The notes under the pieces were generated by a model, which was given only the letters and a program-made list of their open reading frames with translations, did no database searches and was not told the DNA's origin. 64,000 nucleotides of DNA from an uncultured Prevotellaceae bacterium (GTDB taxonomy: Bacteria; Bacteroidota; Bacteroidia; Bacteroidales; Bacteroidaceae), in assembly GCA_902774815.1 (NCBI GenBank), contig CACYJV010000016.1:17501-81500 (forward strand). Direction: 5' to 3'. Shown piece after piece: positions 18,124 through 25,957 of this stretch (the first letter of the stretch is position 1; each line of letters opens with the position of its first letter). The translations under genes and the position numbers were made by a program.

Positions 18124-19125
18124 GTGAAAATAGGAAATATTGACTTTGGAGAACGCCCTCTCTTCCTCGCACCGATGGAGGACGTCACCGACATAGGCTT
18201 CCGTCAGTTGTGCAAACGGTTTGGTGCCGCTATGGTCTACACGGAGTTTGTGTCGGCCGAGGCGTTGGTTCGCTCGGTGAAGTCCACCGTCAGCAAGCTG
18301 ACCATCAGCGATGATGAACGCCCCGTAGGCATCCAGATCTACGGTCGCGACGTTCCACAGATGGTCGAGGCGGCCCGCATCGTCGAAGAGGCACGGCCCG
18401 ACGTCATCGACCTGAACTTCGGCTGCCCCGTGAAGAAGGTGGCGGGCAAGGGCGCCGGTGCAGGTATGCTGCGCAACATTCCCCTTTTGTTAGACATCAC
18501 GCGCGAGGTGGTGAAGGCTGTCCATACGCCCGTCACCGTGAAGACACGCCTAGGGTGGGACAAGGAGAACCTCATCATCACCACTCTGGCCGAACAGCTC
18601 CAGGACTGTGGCATTCAGGCACTGACTATCCACGGCCGAACACGTTCGCAGATGTACACCGGGCAGGCCGACTGGACACTCATCGGCGAGGTGAAGCGCA
18701 ATCCACGCATCCACATCCCCATTATTGGCAATGGCGACATCACGTCGCTCTACGAGGCCGACCTTGCCTTCGAGCGCTATGGCGTCGATGCGGTAATGAT
18801 AGGACGTGCCACGTTCGGACAGCCATGGCTCTTCAGCCGTGAGCAACTGAGCATCGACCAAAAGATTGACATCCTGCGCGAGCAACTCCTTATCAACATC
18901 CGCCGCATCGGCGAGATGAAAGGAAGCAACACCGACGACGGACAGCGACGCCACTCCGCCGAATACCGTGGCATCCTGCACACGCGCCGCCACCTGGCTG
19001 CATCACCTGTGTTCAAAGGCATTCCCGACTTTCGCCAGACACGCATCGCCATGCTTCGCGCCGAGACTGCCGACGAGCTCCTCGACATCCTCGAGCAATG
19101 CCGAACAAGGCTGAAGCAAGAGTAA
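18124..19125 (+). CDS. dusB: tRNA-dihydrouridine synthase B family
   Basis: 333 residues from GTG at 18124. An ATG at 18067 in the same frame lies upstream of the promoter and would add an unusual N-terminus (MQKLDYSFCFSLAYS), so it is rejected. FMN TIM-barrel enzyme reducing uridine to dihydrouridine in tRNA. Conserved segments are 'FLAPMEDVTDIGFRQL', 'LNFGCPVKKVAGKGAGA' with the catalytic Cys, 'VTVKTRLGWD', 'IHGRTRSQMYTGQADW' and 'IPIIGNGDI'. The C-terminal helical RNA-binding domain is present. It is divergent from the PL11 gene and closes with a strong terminator at 19158-19208. Confidence 0.93.
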   Translation: MKIGNIDFGERPLFLAPMEDVTDIGFRQLCKRFGAAMVYTEFVSAEALVRSVKSTVSKLTISDDERPVGIQIYGRDVPQMVEAARIVEEARPDVIDLNFGCPVKKVAGKGAGAGMLRNIPLLLDITREVVKAVHTPVTVKTRLGWDKENLIITTLAEQLQDCGIQALTIHGRTRSQMYTGQADWTLIGEVKRNPRIHIPIIGNGDITSLYEADLAFERYGVDAVMIGRATFGQPWLFSREQLSIDQKIDILREQLLINIRRIGEMKGSNTDDGQRRHSAEYRGILHTRRHLAASPVFKGIPDFRQTRIAMLRAETADELLDILEQCRTRLKQE

Positions 19126-19157
19126 CGATTCCCCCATCATGAAGCGACACATTATTA

Positions 19158-19208
19158 ATGGCTCATCCGACAAATGCGTAGTTTTTGTCGGATGAGCCAT
19201 ATTTTTTT
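19158..19208 (+). terminator. Terminator after dusB
   Basis: ATGGCTCATCCGACAAA and its exact complement form a 17-bp stem with a 9-nt loop, followed by A and seven T. Confidence 0.95.
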
Positions 19209-19322
19209 GCAGGGGCGTTAGATGCCTATCCATTAATTATCATTGGTAAAGACACACTTGCGAAAATTATTAAATATGGTTTGTCTGGTTTTCATTGCTT
19301 AAACGTGTATGAATAGGGAAGT

Positions 19323-19820
19323 ATGTTGAAAGTACAGCTGATATGGTTTGAGCTTTACGCAGTGCTTTGGGAACAGGAATGCCGTTCCCAGCAGGTTCGT
19401 CATGTCGCTATCATGGAGATTGTCAGAAATGACCACCTCGGCAGCGTCACGCGCATCATCCGTTCCAACGGCGCACAGGTGTTCTTGCTCCGCTATGCTC
19501 CGCAAGCGTCTCCTGATGTCGCCGAGCACTCGGCGCAGTACGACCCGTGGGGCGTGCAGACGGTGACAACGAACACCATCGGCTTCAGCCGAGGTTACTG
19601 CGGCCACGAGATGCTGAACGGCGACCTGGTGATATCACTCGACACCGTCCGCACGAATGCGGAACTCTTTCATAAGACTTACGAGGAGGAACTCTATCGT
19701 GTGATTATTCATGGTGTGCTGCACCTCTGCGGCATCAACGACAAGGGGCCGGGTGAGCGCGAACTGATGGAGGCTGCCGAAAACAAGGCATTGAAGACCC
19801 TCCCCCTGCCCTCCCTATAG
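19323..19820 (+). pseudogene. Chimeric ORF: Rhs/YD-repeat core fragment fused to C-terminal half of YbeY
   Basis: 165 codons. Residues about 31-96 match the end of an Rhs core: NDHLGSVTRI, then YDPWGVQTVTTNTIGFSRGY and CGHEML. At 'MLNGD' the sequence switches to the C-terminal half of the endoribonuclease YbeY (NGDLVISLDTV, then VIIHGVLHLCGINDKGPGE). This half keeps the metal motif HGVLHLCGxND but lacks the N-terminal half of the fold. The complete ybeY lies at 44669-45088. The YbeY parts agree closely in protein, while many synonymous codon positions differ, so this is not a recent local duplication. The 3' end runs into a palindromic repeat. Function is doubtful; a gene remnant formed by microhomology recombination is most likely. 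The extreme N-terminus is unrecognised and the start uncertain. Confidence 0.65.
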
Positions 19821-20000
19821 GGAGGGTGCTAATAGTCCTGAAGGCAGCATTTTTCAGACAAACGACACATACGAACAATATTTTAAAAGGCCAAGGGGCA
19901 ATTAAGGAGTTGCCCCTTGGCCTTTTTGGCTGTTTCAACACAAGACCGCTCCCTTCAAAGCTATTCACTCCCTCCCTTAGGGAGGGTAGGGGTGGGTCTT
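19794..20000. repeat. Second copy of C/G-run palindromic element
   Basis: Imperfect inverted arms of about 35 nt (19794-19828 and 19966-20000) share the AAGACCC...CCCTCCC...GGGAGGG pattern with the element at 5764-5880. The centre (about 137 nt) is unrelated and holds a terminator-like hairpin. The left arm forms the last codons and stop of the Rhs-YbeY chimera; the right arm ends 19 nt before the stop codon of the LolA-like gene. Confidence 0.75.
19886..19927. terminator. Strong bidirectional terminator hairpin
   Basis: AAAGGCCAAGGGGCAA and TTGCCCCTTGGCCTTT pair perfectly over 16 bp with a short loop, with A- and T-runs on the flanks. It separates the chimera (+) from the LolA-like gene (-) and lies inside the repeat element. 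Confidence 0.9.
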
Positions 20001-20018
20001 GTCGTACGTCTCAAATAG

Positions 20019-20663
20019 TTACTTCCGTACGATGACGGCGTTAGGATAGCGCTTGGGGTCGAACTTGAAGACGCTGTCGGGGACGCCGATCTTCATCTTG
20101 ATGAGCGTGACCTTCATGGTGACGCCGCTGTCAGAGGCCGACAACTCCTGGAAGACGTAGTTGTCCTTGTTGATCTTCATCACCGTCTTCTTCGGCGCTT
20201 CCTTGTCTTTCGGGTTGGTGAAGGTGATCACGTAGAAGCCGTTCTTCACCTGCATCTTAGCGGTCTTATAGTCTTTGTGCAGGTCGAAGTCGATGTCGTA
20301 TTCGCCTTTCGACTTCTTCACGCGCTTGGTGATGGTGAGCGTGTCCTTGTCGTCCTTCTTGATTTTCGGCTGGTACTCCCACTCCTGGACACCGTCGAAG
20401 CCAGACTCTGCCTTGATCTCTTTGCCAAGAATCTTCATCGAAGTCTTTTCAAACGACTTTTCGCCTTTCGAGTAGAGGGTGAGGTTGACGTTGACCTTGA
20501 CGAAGGAAATGCCAGCGCTGGCCTTCATGTCGCACTGTACGCCGGCAGGGTTGTCCATCTTCTGGCTGCACTTTGTCAGCACGTCTATCACTTCTTGTGG
20601 AATCTGTGCCTGAGCGCTGACAGTCAGCAGCAGCATCAGGATGGGGATGATCAATTTTTTCAT
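20019..20663 (-). CDS. LolA-like outer-membrane lipoprotein carrier protein
   Basis: 214 residues with a signal peptide (MKKLIIPILMLLLTVSAQA). It fits the Bacteroidetes LolA-like periplasmic family: 'MDNPAGVQCDMKASAG' near the N-terminus, a central lysine-rich 'KIKKDDKDTLTITKRVKKSKGEYDIDF' region split here only for reading, and the end FDPKRYPNAVIVRK. LolA proteins ferry lipoproteins from the inner to the outer membrane; the cargo specificity of this paralogue is unknown. It begins about 25 nt after the DUF6055 gene in the same direction and may be cotranscribed with it. Confidence 0.75.
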   Translation of the reverse strand: MKKLIIPILMLLLTVSAQAQIPQEVIDVLTKCSQKMDNPAGVQCDMKASAGISFVKVNVNLTLYSKGEKSFEKTSMKILGKEIKAESGFDGVQEWEYQPKIKKDDKDTLTITKRVKKSKGEYDIDFDLHKDYKTAKMQVKNGFYVITFTNPKDKEAPKKTVMKINKDNYVFQELSASDSGVTMKVTLIKMKIGVPDSVFKFDPKRYPNAVIVRK

Positions 20664-20687
20664 TGCGTTGTTTTTTGAGGGTGGATA

Positions 20688-22706
20688 TTATTTCACTTTC
20701 AGGCGGACCACCATGGTGGCCGTGTGCTGCTGACCCTGATGCGTATACTGGATGGCCTGACGGATGGTGTAGGTCTGCCCACGAGAGAGTCGGCCTGGGT
20801 ACTGTCCGACATAGCAGCCGTATTTATCGGGGTAGAACTCGGCAAAGATGCGCGCCGAAGAGTCGTAGTTGCAGACGTTGCCCTGTGCCGTGAACCAATG
20901 GCCGAAGCAAGTGTTGGACGATGTCGAAGTGGTAGTGCCAGTGTGAATGGTGCCATTGGCATCGACGCCAACGAAGCGCGGATTGGCTGTTGCGGTGCGC
21001 CCGACGCTCTGCAGCTGCTTGGTGGAGAGGCCGAGTGCCTGCGAGACGGCAACCATGTCGTACTGTACGCGTGTAGAGGTATACGACGAGGCATCGTAAG
21101 CCAGTTCAGCATCGATGTAGACAGTGGTGTCGCAACGCTGGTAGTCGTCGGGGTATTCATCGAACAGGCCATAAAGGTCGGTGCCCTCGAAGGTAACCTC
21201 GTAGGGCCACTGCTCGTCGTTGGCCGTGTTGTCGTCCCACGGATGGCGCCAGTGTTCGGTAGGAGCGCCCATGACGACGAAGAACAGCCGCTTGCAAGCA
21301 GCAGGCAGCGTCATGGTGGCCGTTCCCTCCTTATCGCTGAAGGTGGGGCTGTAGACGGTCTGCCCATCGGCAGTATAAGCCACGAAGCCATAGCGCCAGC
21401 CCGCCTTGTCGACGTTGATGGAGCGATAGCCAGAGGCACCGGCAATACCACGGAAGTGAGCCTTGACCTGCTTTCCTTCGGCTGCAGTGTTCAGGTTGAT
21501 GATGTTATAACCATAGTTCTCCGGACAACGGGCTGCATCCACACGCCAAGCACCGTCTGCTGTGAGCGTGAGTTGGCTCTGGTGCTGGCCGATGCGGTGG
21601 CGGGCTGCGTCGCGAACGCCGTCGATGTCCCACGTGGCCATGCGGGCAAAGCCCTCGTAGAACTCGTCGCAGAGTTGAGCCTGCGTGAGTCCGTTGAGGC
21701 GTGCGTAGGTTTCGACGGGGTCCTCAGGCTTACGGCTCTCGCGCCAAAGACGGCCGATGAAGTCGCGCCCGTGCTTCATGCACCAGTAGTCCTGCACAAA
21801 GCAGTTCTCGTAGCGCCAGTCTTCGTGGAGCAGGTTGAGGTGACACTTGGGCAGATGGCCCTCGAAGTACTCACCATCGGTGAACTGGCGGGCGGGATAG
21901 ACCTTATAGGCTTGCCAGTTGGCACAGCTCTCCCACCAGCCATTGCCGCCCGAGGCACCGTCGCCGTAGCCGTAGTTGTAGCCATGGGTCTGGCCGAGGT
22001 CGGCCGAGACGAGATACTGGAAGGTGTGGCCAATCTCATGAGCCACGGTATGGCCGCCACGGGCACCGATGGCACCAAGACTCATGTGGCCGATGCCCAT
22101 CTTGCTGTCAACACCCGATGCGTCGGCACGCCAATCGGTCTGGTAGAGCACGTAGAGCTGTATCTTGTACGTGTCGGTGGTGGACTTACCAGGCTCAAGG
22201 AATCCCAGTTCATCGACATAGACGCTCCAGATTTTCTCGGCATTCTGCAGCACGGTCTTTGGGTTGAAGCGATAGGTGGAGGAAGCACGTGTGGGGTCGG
22301 CACCGAAACCTTTCTCCCAGAACACGACGAAGTGCTCGCTCTCCATGGAACGGGCAAAACTCCACTGGCTGTCGTCGCTGAGGTAGTTGTTGCCTTGATA
22401 GGTACTGGGATGCCAAAGGATGCGTCCTGGGTTTTCGAAGAGCATGTCGCCGGCAAAGTTGTCATCGCCGAAGAAACTCTGGAGGCGGCTCTCGGAATAG
22501 CCCTTGGCGTAGGTAGAGCGATACTGACGCAGGACGGGATAGGTGGCGTTGCGCTCGTTCATGCGGAACTCAACAGAGTCGTTGCGAATGAGCGATATGG
22601 ACTTATTGGGTAGGAAGCGATTGTCGAACTTCACCCAGATGGTATCTTGTGCACGAAGAATGGACGTGAAGCCCAAGAGGAGTGCGATGGAAAGGATTTT
22701 CTTCAT
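20688..22706 (-). CDS. Secreted putative zinc peptidase, DUF6055 and DUF4859-like
   Basis: 672 residues from ATG at 22706 (MKKILSIALLLGFTSILRA signal peptide). The frame stays open to 22808, but the extra stretch (HHHPTPITYHPT) is translated intergenic repeat and is rejected. The N-terminal domain has 'SEHFVVFWEKGFG' and the metallopeptidase signature HEIGHTFQYL, with His223, Glu224 and His227, which I relate to the DUF6055 family. The C-terminal 130 residues ('YDMVAVSQALGLSTKQL', 'PGRLSRGQTYTIRQAIQY') resemble DUF4859. It lacks the 'PKGIYIV' tail of its neighbours, ending in MVVRLKVK, so its export route past the periplasm is unclear. Proteolysis is inferred from the motif only. Confidence 0.75.
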   Translation of the reverse strand: MKKILSIALLLGFTSILRAQDTIWVKFDNRFLPNKSISLIRNDSVEFRMNERNATYPVLRQYRSTYAKGYSESRLQSFFGDDNFAGDMLFENPGRILWHPSTYQGNNYLSDDSQWSFARSMESEHFVVFWEKGFGADPTRASSTYRFNPKTVLQNAEKIWSVYVDELGFLEPGKSTTDTYKIQLYVLYQTDWRADASGVDSKMGIGHMSLGAIGARGGHTVAHEIGHTFQYLVSADLGQTHGYNYGYGDGASGGNGWWESCANWQAYKVYPARQFTDGEYFEGHLPKCHLNLLHEDWRYENCFVQDYWCMKHGRDFIGRLWRESRKPEDPVETYARLNGLTQAQLCDEFYEGFARMATWDIDGVRDAARHRIGQHQSQLTLTADGAWRVDAARCPENYGYNIINLNTAAEGKQVKAHFRGIAGASGYRSINVDKAGWRYGFVAYTADGQTVYSPTFSDKEGTATMTLPAACKRLFFVVMGAPTEHWRHPWDDNTANDEQWPYEVTFEGTDLYGLFDEYPDDYQRCDTTVYIDAELAYDASSYTSTRVQYDMVAVSQALGLSTKQLQSVGRTATANPRFVGVDANGTIHTGTTTSTSSNTCFGHWFTAQGNVCNYDSSARIFAEFYPDKYGCYVGQYPGRLSRGQTYTIRQAIQYTHQGQQHTATMVVRLKVK

Positions 22707-22837
22707 TGTTGGGTGGTAAGTGATGGGTGTTGGGTGATGATGTATAGTGATAAATATGCGGCTTGCCGCACTGATTTTGCTACCACGAAAGGTAATCATA
22801 ATTATCAACTGTCAATCTCAATTATCAATTATCAATA

Positions 22838-23239
22838 TCAACGGACGATGAACTTCTTGCCGCGGACAATGTAGATGCCCTTCGGGAGAGTTGAGAGAGG
22901 AGAGCTGAGCGTTGAAACTTGGCGTCCGCTGAGGTCGTAAACGGCTTCATTTTCAATTTTCAATTCTCCATTTTCAATTTGTTCAATGCCGTCAATCATA
23001 CGCTTCTCAATGCGCATAGAGACAACCTCGCTGGTCTGATAGACATTGCCGTTGATGACCAACAGCCCTTCCTTGTTGTAAACCATAGGGCCAACTTGAG
23101 TGCTGTCGTTAGTAAGTTGCTGTGCTTCTGTGGCACCCGATGCCAGCTTTGCTACCAAGAAGGTAGCTTCCACCTCTTCGGCAAAAGAGGCTGCGGAGAA
23201 GGCCATGAAAGCGAATGCAGTGATTAGTAGTTTTCTCAT
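22838..23239 (-). CDS. Short secreted protein, about a third of it repeat-derived T9SS-like tail
   Basis: 133 residues. A signal peptide (MRKLLITAFAFMAFSAASFA) and about 60 residues of unknown, possibly beta-rich sequence ('MVYNKEGLLVINGNVYQ') precede a tail that occupies the last third: IEQIENGELKIENEAVYDL, then SGRQVSTLSSPLSTLPKGIY and a basic end. No catalytic domain is seen. Both tail segments are encoded by DNA of the kind repeated in non-coding parts of this window. A -7 box (TAACTTTG, 23420-23427 on the minus strand) would give a leader of roughly 175 nt. Function unknown. Confidence 0.75.
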   Translation of the reverse strand: MRKLLITAFAFMAFSAASFAEEVEATFLVAKLASGATEAQQLTNDSTQVGPMVYNKEGLLVINGNVYQTSEVVSMRIEKRMIDGIEQIENGELKIENEAVYDLSGRQVSTLSSPLSTLPKGIYIVRGKKFIVR

Positions 23240-23549
23240 TGTTGTTTGGGTGATGGATGTTGGACTATGTGGATGATGGATAGTGATTGATTGACGATGA
23301 TACAGCCACGGAGGGTAATCATAGCTAACCGCTCAGCCCTAAGGCTCACTTGCAGAGCATTGCGGAGCAAGAACTATCAATTATCAACTATCATCTCTAA
23401 ACTATAAATTATTCGCTGGCAAAGTTAGTCATTTTTATACTAAAAATGAGAAAAAAGTAAGATGTTTTTTCGTTAGTTGTTGAAAAAAGCGTATCTTTGC
23501 AGCAATCATAGGCTTAAATAGTCCTACATCAACCTAAACTACCAAGCAA
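23240..23549. other. 310-bp intergenic region with repeats and divergent promoters
   Basis: Contains GATGGATG-type repeat DNA near 23240-23300, a tract of alternating ATCAATT/ATCAACT near 23370-23400, and divergent -7 boxes: TAACTTTG at 23420-23427 (minus, short secreted protein) and TATCTTTG at 23492-23499 (plus, zincin gene). The -33 elements are weak. No gene seen. Confidence 0.7.
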
Positions 23550-25898
23550 ATGAACATGAAATCTTTACTCACTACCTTAGTATTATCATTGGCTATGTGC
23601 ACCAGCATGATGGCACAAACCGCCAACGTGACTACCGACAAGCGCTTTGTCCGTGGAGCCACTATGGCCTTCGGCCGAATGACGGTCAGCGGCATCAGCA
23701 ACTCGCAGATCAAAGAGCAGGGATTCTGCTATGCCATCGACAAGGCTGAACCGACCGTCGACGACAGCCGTACGACAGAATACCTGAACAACAATGGTCG
23801 CATCTACTGGCTGAAGGAACTTACTCCCTGCAAGAAATACTTCATGCGTGCCTACGTCATCGGAGCCGATGGAACCGTGAGCTATGGCGACGTGGTGAAG
23901 TTCTACACCATTCCGAAAGGCAACATCACCTGGAACTTCCACAACAAGGGCGACGCTGCAACGGAAAAGCGCATCACCGATGCCGTGAATGCAGCCTGCA
24001 ACTACTTTAACAACATGACGTCGGTGGTGAAGACTTTCGACGTCACCTACAGCGCAGGCACACAGACGGCTGACTGCAACTATCAGGCACAGCCTTGGAT
24101 GAACGTGGGACCGAACACGTCGTACCAACGTTGCGGAACCATCATGCACGAGATGGAGCATGGACTGGGAGTGATCCCCTACTCCACGCAGTGGTATTAT
24201 CAGGTACTGCGCGAAAACGTCGATGGTAGCGGTCGTGGCACCGGCCACTGGCTAGGCGACCGCGTGACGGAAGCTCTGTCGTTCTGGGACAACGTGGCCT
24301 TCGAGCAACTGAACGGCGACTATCAGCACATGTGGCCCTACGGCATAAACGGCGCTCACGAGGACACTGGCGCCGAAACACTCTATCTTGGCAATGCCAT
24401 GATTTGCCAGGCACTGGGAGAGGATGGACTGGAGCATACGAACAATCACTTTGCCGACCCTTACTACGCCATTGACGTTGAAGAGGGAGTGAAGTACTAC
24501 TTGAAGAACGAAGACGAGAGCCGCGGTTTCTACACCTCCTACCTCGTGGAGCAGCCCAACGGCTCGCTGGCTTGGAAGGAAGTGGCCATCGACCAGTTGG
24601 CTTCCACCGATGAGGCTGCCTGGTACGTGACGTTCACACCCGACAACCAATTCTACCAGTTCCGCAATGCCGCAACAGGTCACTACCTGAACCTGGCTGG
24701 ACAGACTGCCAATACAGCTACATCGCTGTCGGGCAACACCGATTTCCACCTGATGAAGGCGCGCGTCGATGCCGTCGACACACACACCGAAGCCCCTAAC
24801 CCACGTGGTTACTGGCTGTTGCACCATGCCGCACGCAATCCTCGCGGACTGTCGGCTGCCGCCAATGGCGCTGTGGCTACGGAAGTGCTGAACCTTCGCA
24901 ACACGTCAACCACACAGCGGTGGCTCATCCTCACCGCCGAGCAGGCTGCCGACGTCGACCGAGTAGGTCTTTCGGCATTCAAGGCTGAGATTAACGACAT
25001 CCTTTCGCAACTCTACGAACTGCGCGACGTGCCCCATACCGAGGACGAGGAAGGCACCGACCAGGCACTGAACGATGCCATCAGCGAGATTGAGGCTGGA
25101 GCCAGCGACGCAAAGAGTGCTGTTGAGGTGGCTGCTCTGATGGAGAAAGCCCGTCAGGCTGAGTTCAACTTCCTGGCCAATGCAACGCCTAGCGACATCG
25201 AACACCCGTTCAACGTCTCACTGCTCATCAGCAATCCGGGAATGGACGACAGCAAGGGCTGGTCGTCAGCACCCACGATGAACTACTCGTGTGCCGAGTT
25301 CTATGAGGTGACTTTCGACTTCAACCAGACTATTGAGAACCTGCCTGCCGGTACCTATATGCTGTGCGCACAGGGATTCCAGCGTCCGGGCAAGGTGGAG
25401 ATAGCCTACCAGAACCGTAACTCCACCACGCGCGTCAACGCCTACCTCTATGCCGGTACGAAGTCGACACGCCTGAAGAACATCTGCATCGAAGGACTGA
25501 ATGAGGCACTCGGCCAAGGCAATGAGAGCAGTGTGGGCGATCCCGTCATGTACGTGCCTAACGACATGAAGTCTGCTGCCGCCTACTTCGCACAAGGCCT
25601 CTACCAGAACAAAGTCGTCACGAGTGTGGCCACCGACGGAGCCTCGCTGAAGCTGGGTATCCGCTGCAAGTCGGCCAGCAGTTACTTCTGGACATGCTTC
25701 GACAACTTCCAACTCTACTACTACGGTTCACATAGCATCGAAGAAGTGACACCCGTCGAAACAGTTGATGCCGCCGAACAGGCTCCAGCTGCCGTCTATG
25801 ACCTCTATGGACGCCAACTCTCAACGGGTTCATTGGCCAACGGCCAATTGCCAAAGGGCATCTACATCGTGGGAGGCAAGAAAGTGGTCGTCAGATAA
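23550..25898 (+). CDS. Secreted putative zincin protease with T9SS tail
   Basis: 782 residues with a signal peptide (ending SMMAQ). Residues about 30-130 look like a fibronectin/Ig-like domain ('RFVRGATMAFGRMTVSG', 'CKKYFMRAYVIGADG'). The catalytic-type region has 'GTIMHEMEHGLGVIPYST', with His200, Glu201 and His204 in an HExxHxxG zinc motif. A beta-trefoil-like or ricin-like stretch (about 310-480; 'YYLKNEDESRGFYTSY', 'FRNAATGHYLNLAG') and a carbohydrate-binding-like domain ('FNVSLLISNPGMDDSKGW' to 'FWTCFDNFQLYYYG') follow. The tail is YDLYGRQ...LPKGIYIVGGKKVVVR. It probably acts on a protein or glycoprotein at the surface; the substrate is unknown. Confidence 0.75.
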   Translation: MNMKSLLTTLVLSLAMCTSMMAQTANVTTDKRFVRGATMAFGRMTVSGISNSQIKEQGFCYAIDKAEPTVDDSRTTEYLNNNGRIYWLKELTPCKKYFMRAYVIGADGTVSYGDVVKFYTIPKGNITWNFHNKGDAATEKRITDAVNAACNYFNNMTSVVKTFDVTYSAGTQTADCNYQAQPWMNVGPNTSYQRCGTIMHEMEHGLGVIPYSTQWYYQVLRENVDGSGRGTGHWLGDRVTEALSFWDNVAFEQLNGDYQHMWPYGINGAHEDTGAETLYLGNAMICQALGEDGLEHTNNHFADPYYAIDVEEGVKYYLKNEDESRGFYTSYLVEQPNGSLAWKEVAIDQLASTDEAAWYVTFTPDNQFYQFRNAATGHYLNLAGQTANTATSLSGNTDFHLMKARVDAVDTHTEAPNPRGYWLLHHAARNPRGLSAAANGAVATEVLNLRNTSTTQRWLILTAEQAADVDRVGLSAFKAEINDILSQLYELRDVPHTEDEEGTDQALNDAISEIEAGASDAKSAVEVAALMEKARQAEFNFLANATPSDIEHPFNVSLLISNPGMDDSKGWSSAPTMNYSCAEFYEVTFDFNQTIENLPAGTYMLCAQGFQRPGKVEIAYQNRNSTTRVNAYLYAGTKSTRLKNICIEGLNEALGQGNESSVGDPVMYVPNDMKSAAAYFAQGLYQNKVVTSVATDGASLKLGIRCKSASSYFWTCFDNFQLYYYGSHSIEEVTPVETVDAAEQAPAAVYDLYGRQLSTGSLANGQLPKGIYIVGGKKVVVR

Positions 25899-25957
25899 AG
25901 ACATTACTAATCAATTTTTCTATTCACAAATTATTAACTATCTAAACATCTAAGCGC

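Noticed and set aside
19126-20018. Rhs toxin-immunity locus
   Set aside because: Only a short piece of the Rhs core is present, the DPxGR core end is missing, and no immunity-like gene follows.
20724-22613. Long open plus-strand frame of about 630 codons antisense to the DUF6055-like gene
   Set aside because: No recognisable domain, no promoter, and the opposite strand has a signal peptide and a peptidase motif; it is a codon-bias shadow.
22707-22808. Longer N-terminus of the DUF6055-like protein
   Set aside because: The extra residues are translated CATCACCCA repeat, and the internal Met starts a normal signal peptide.
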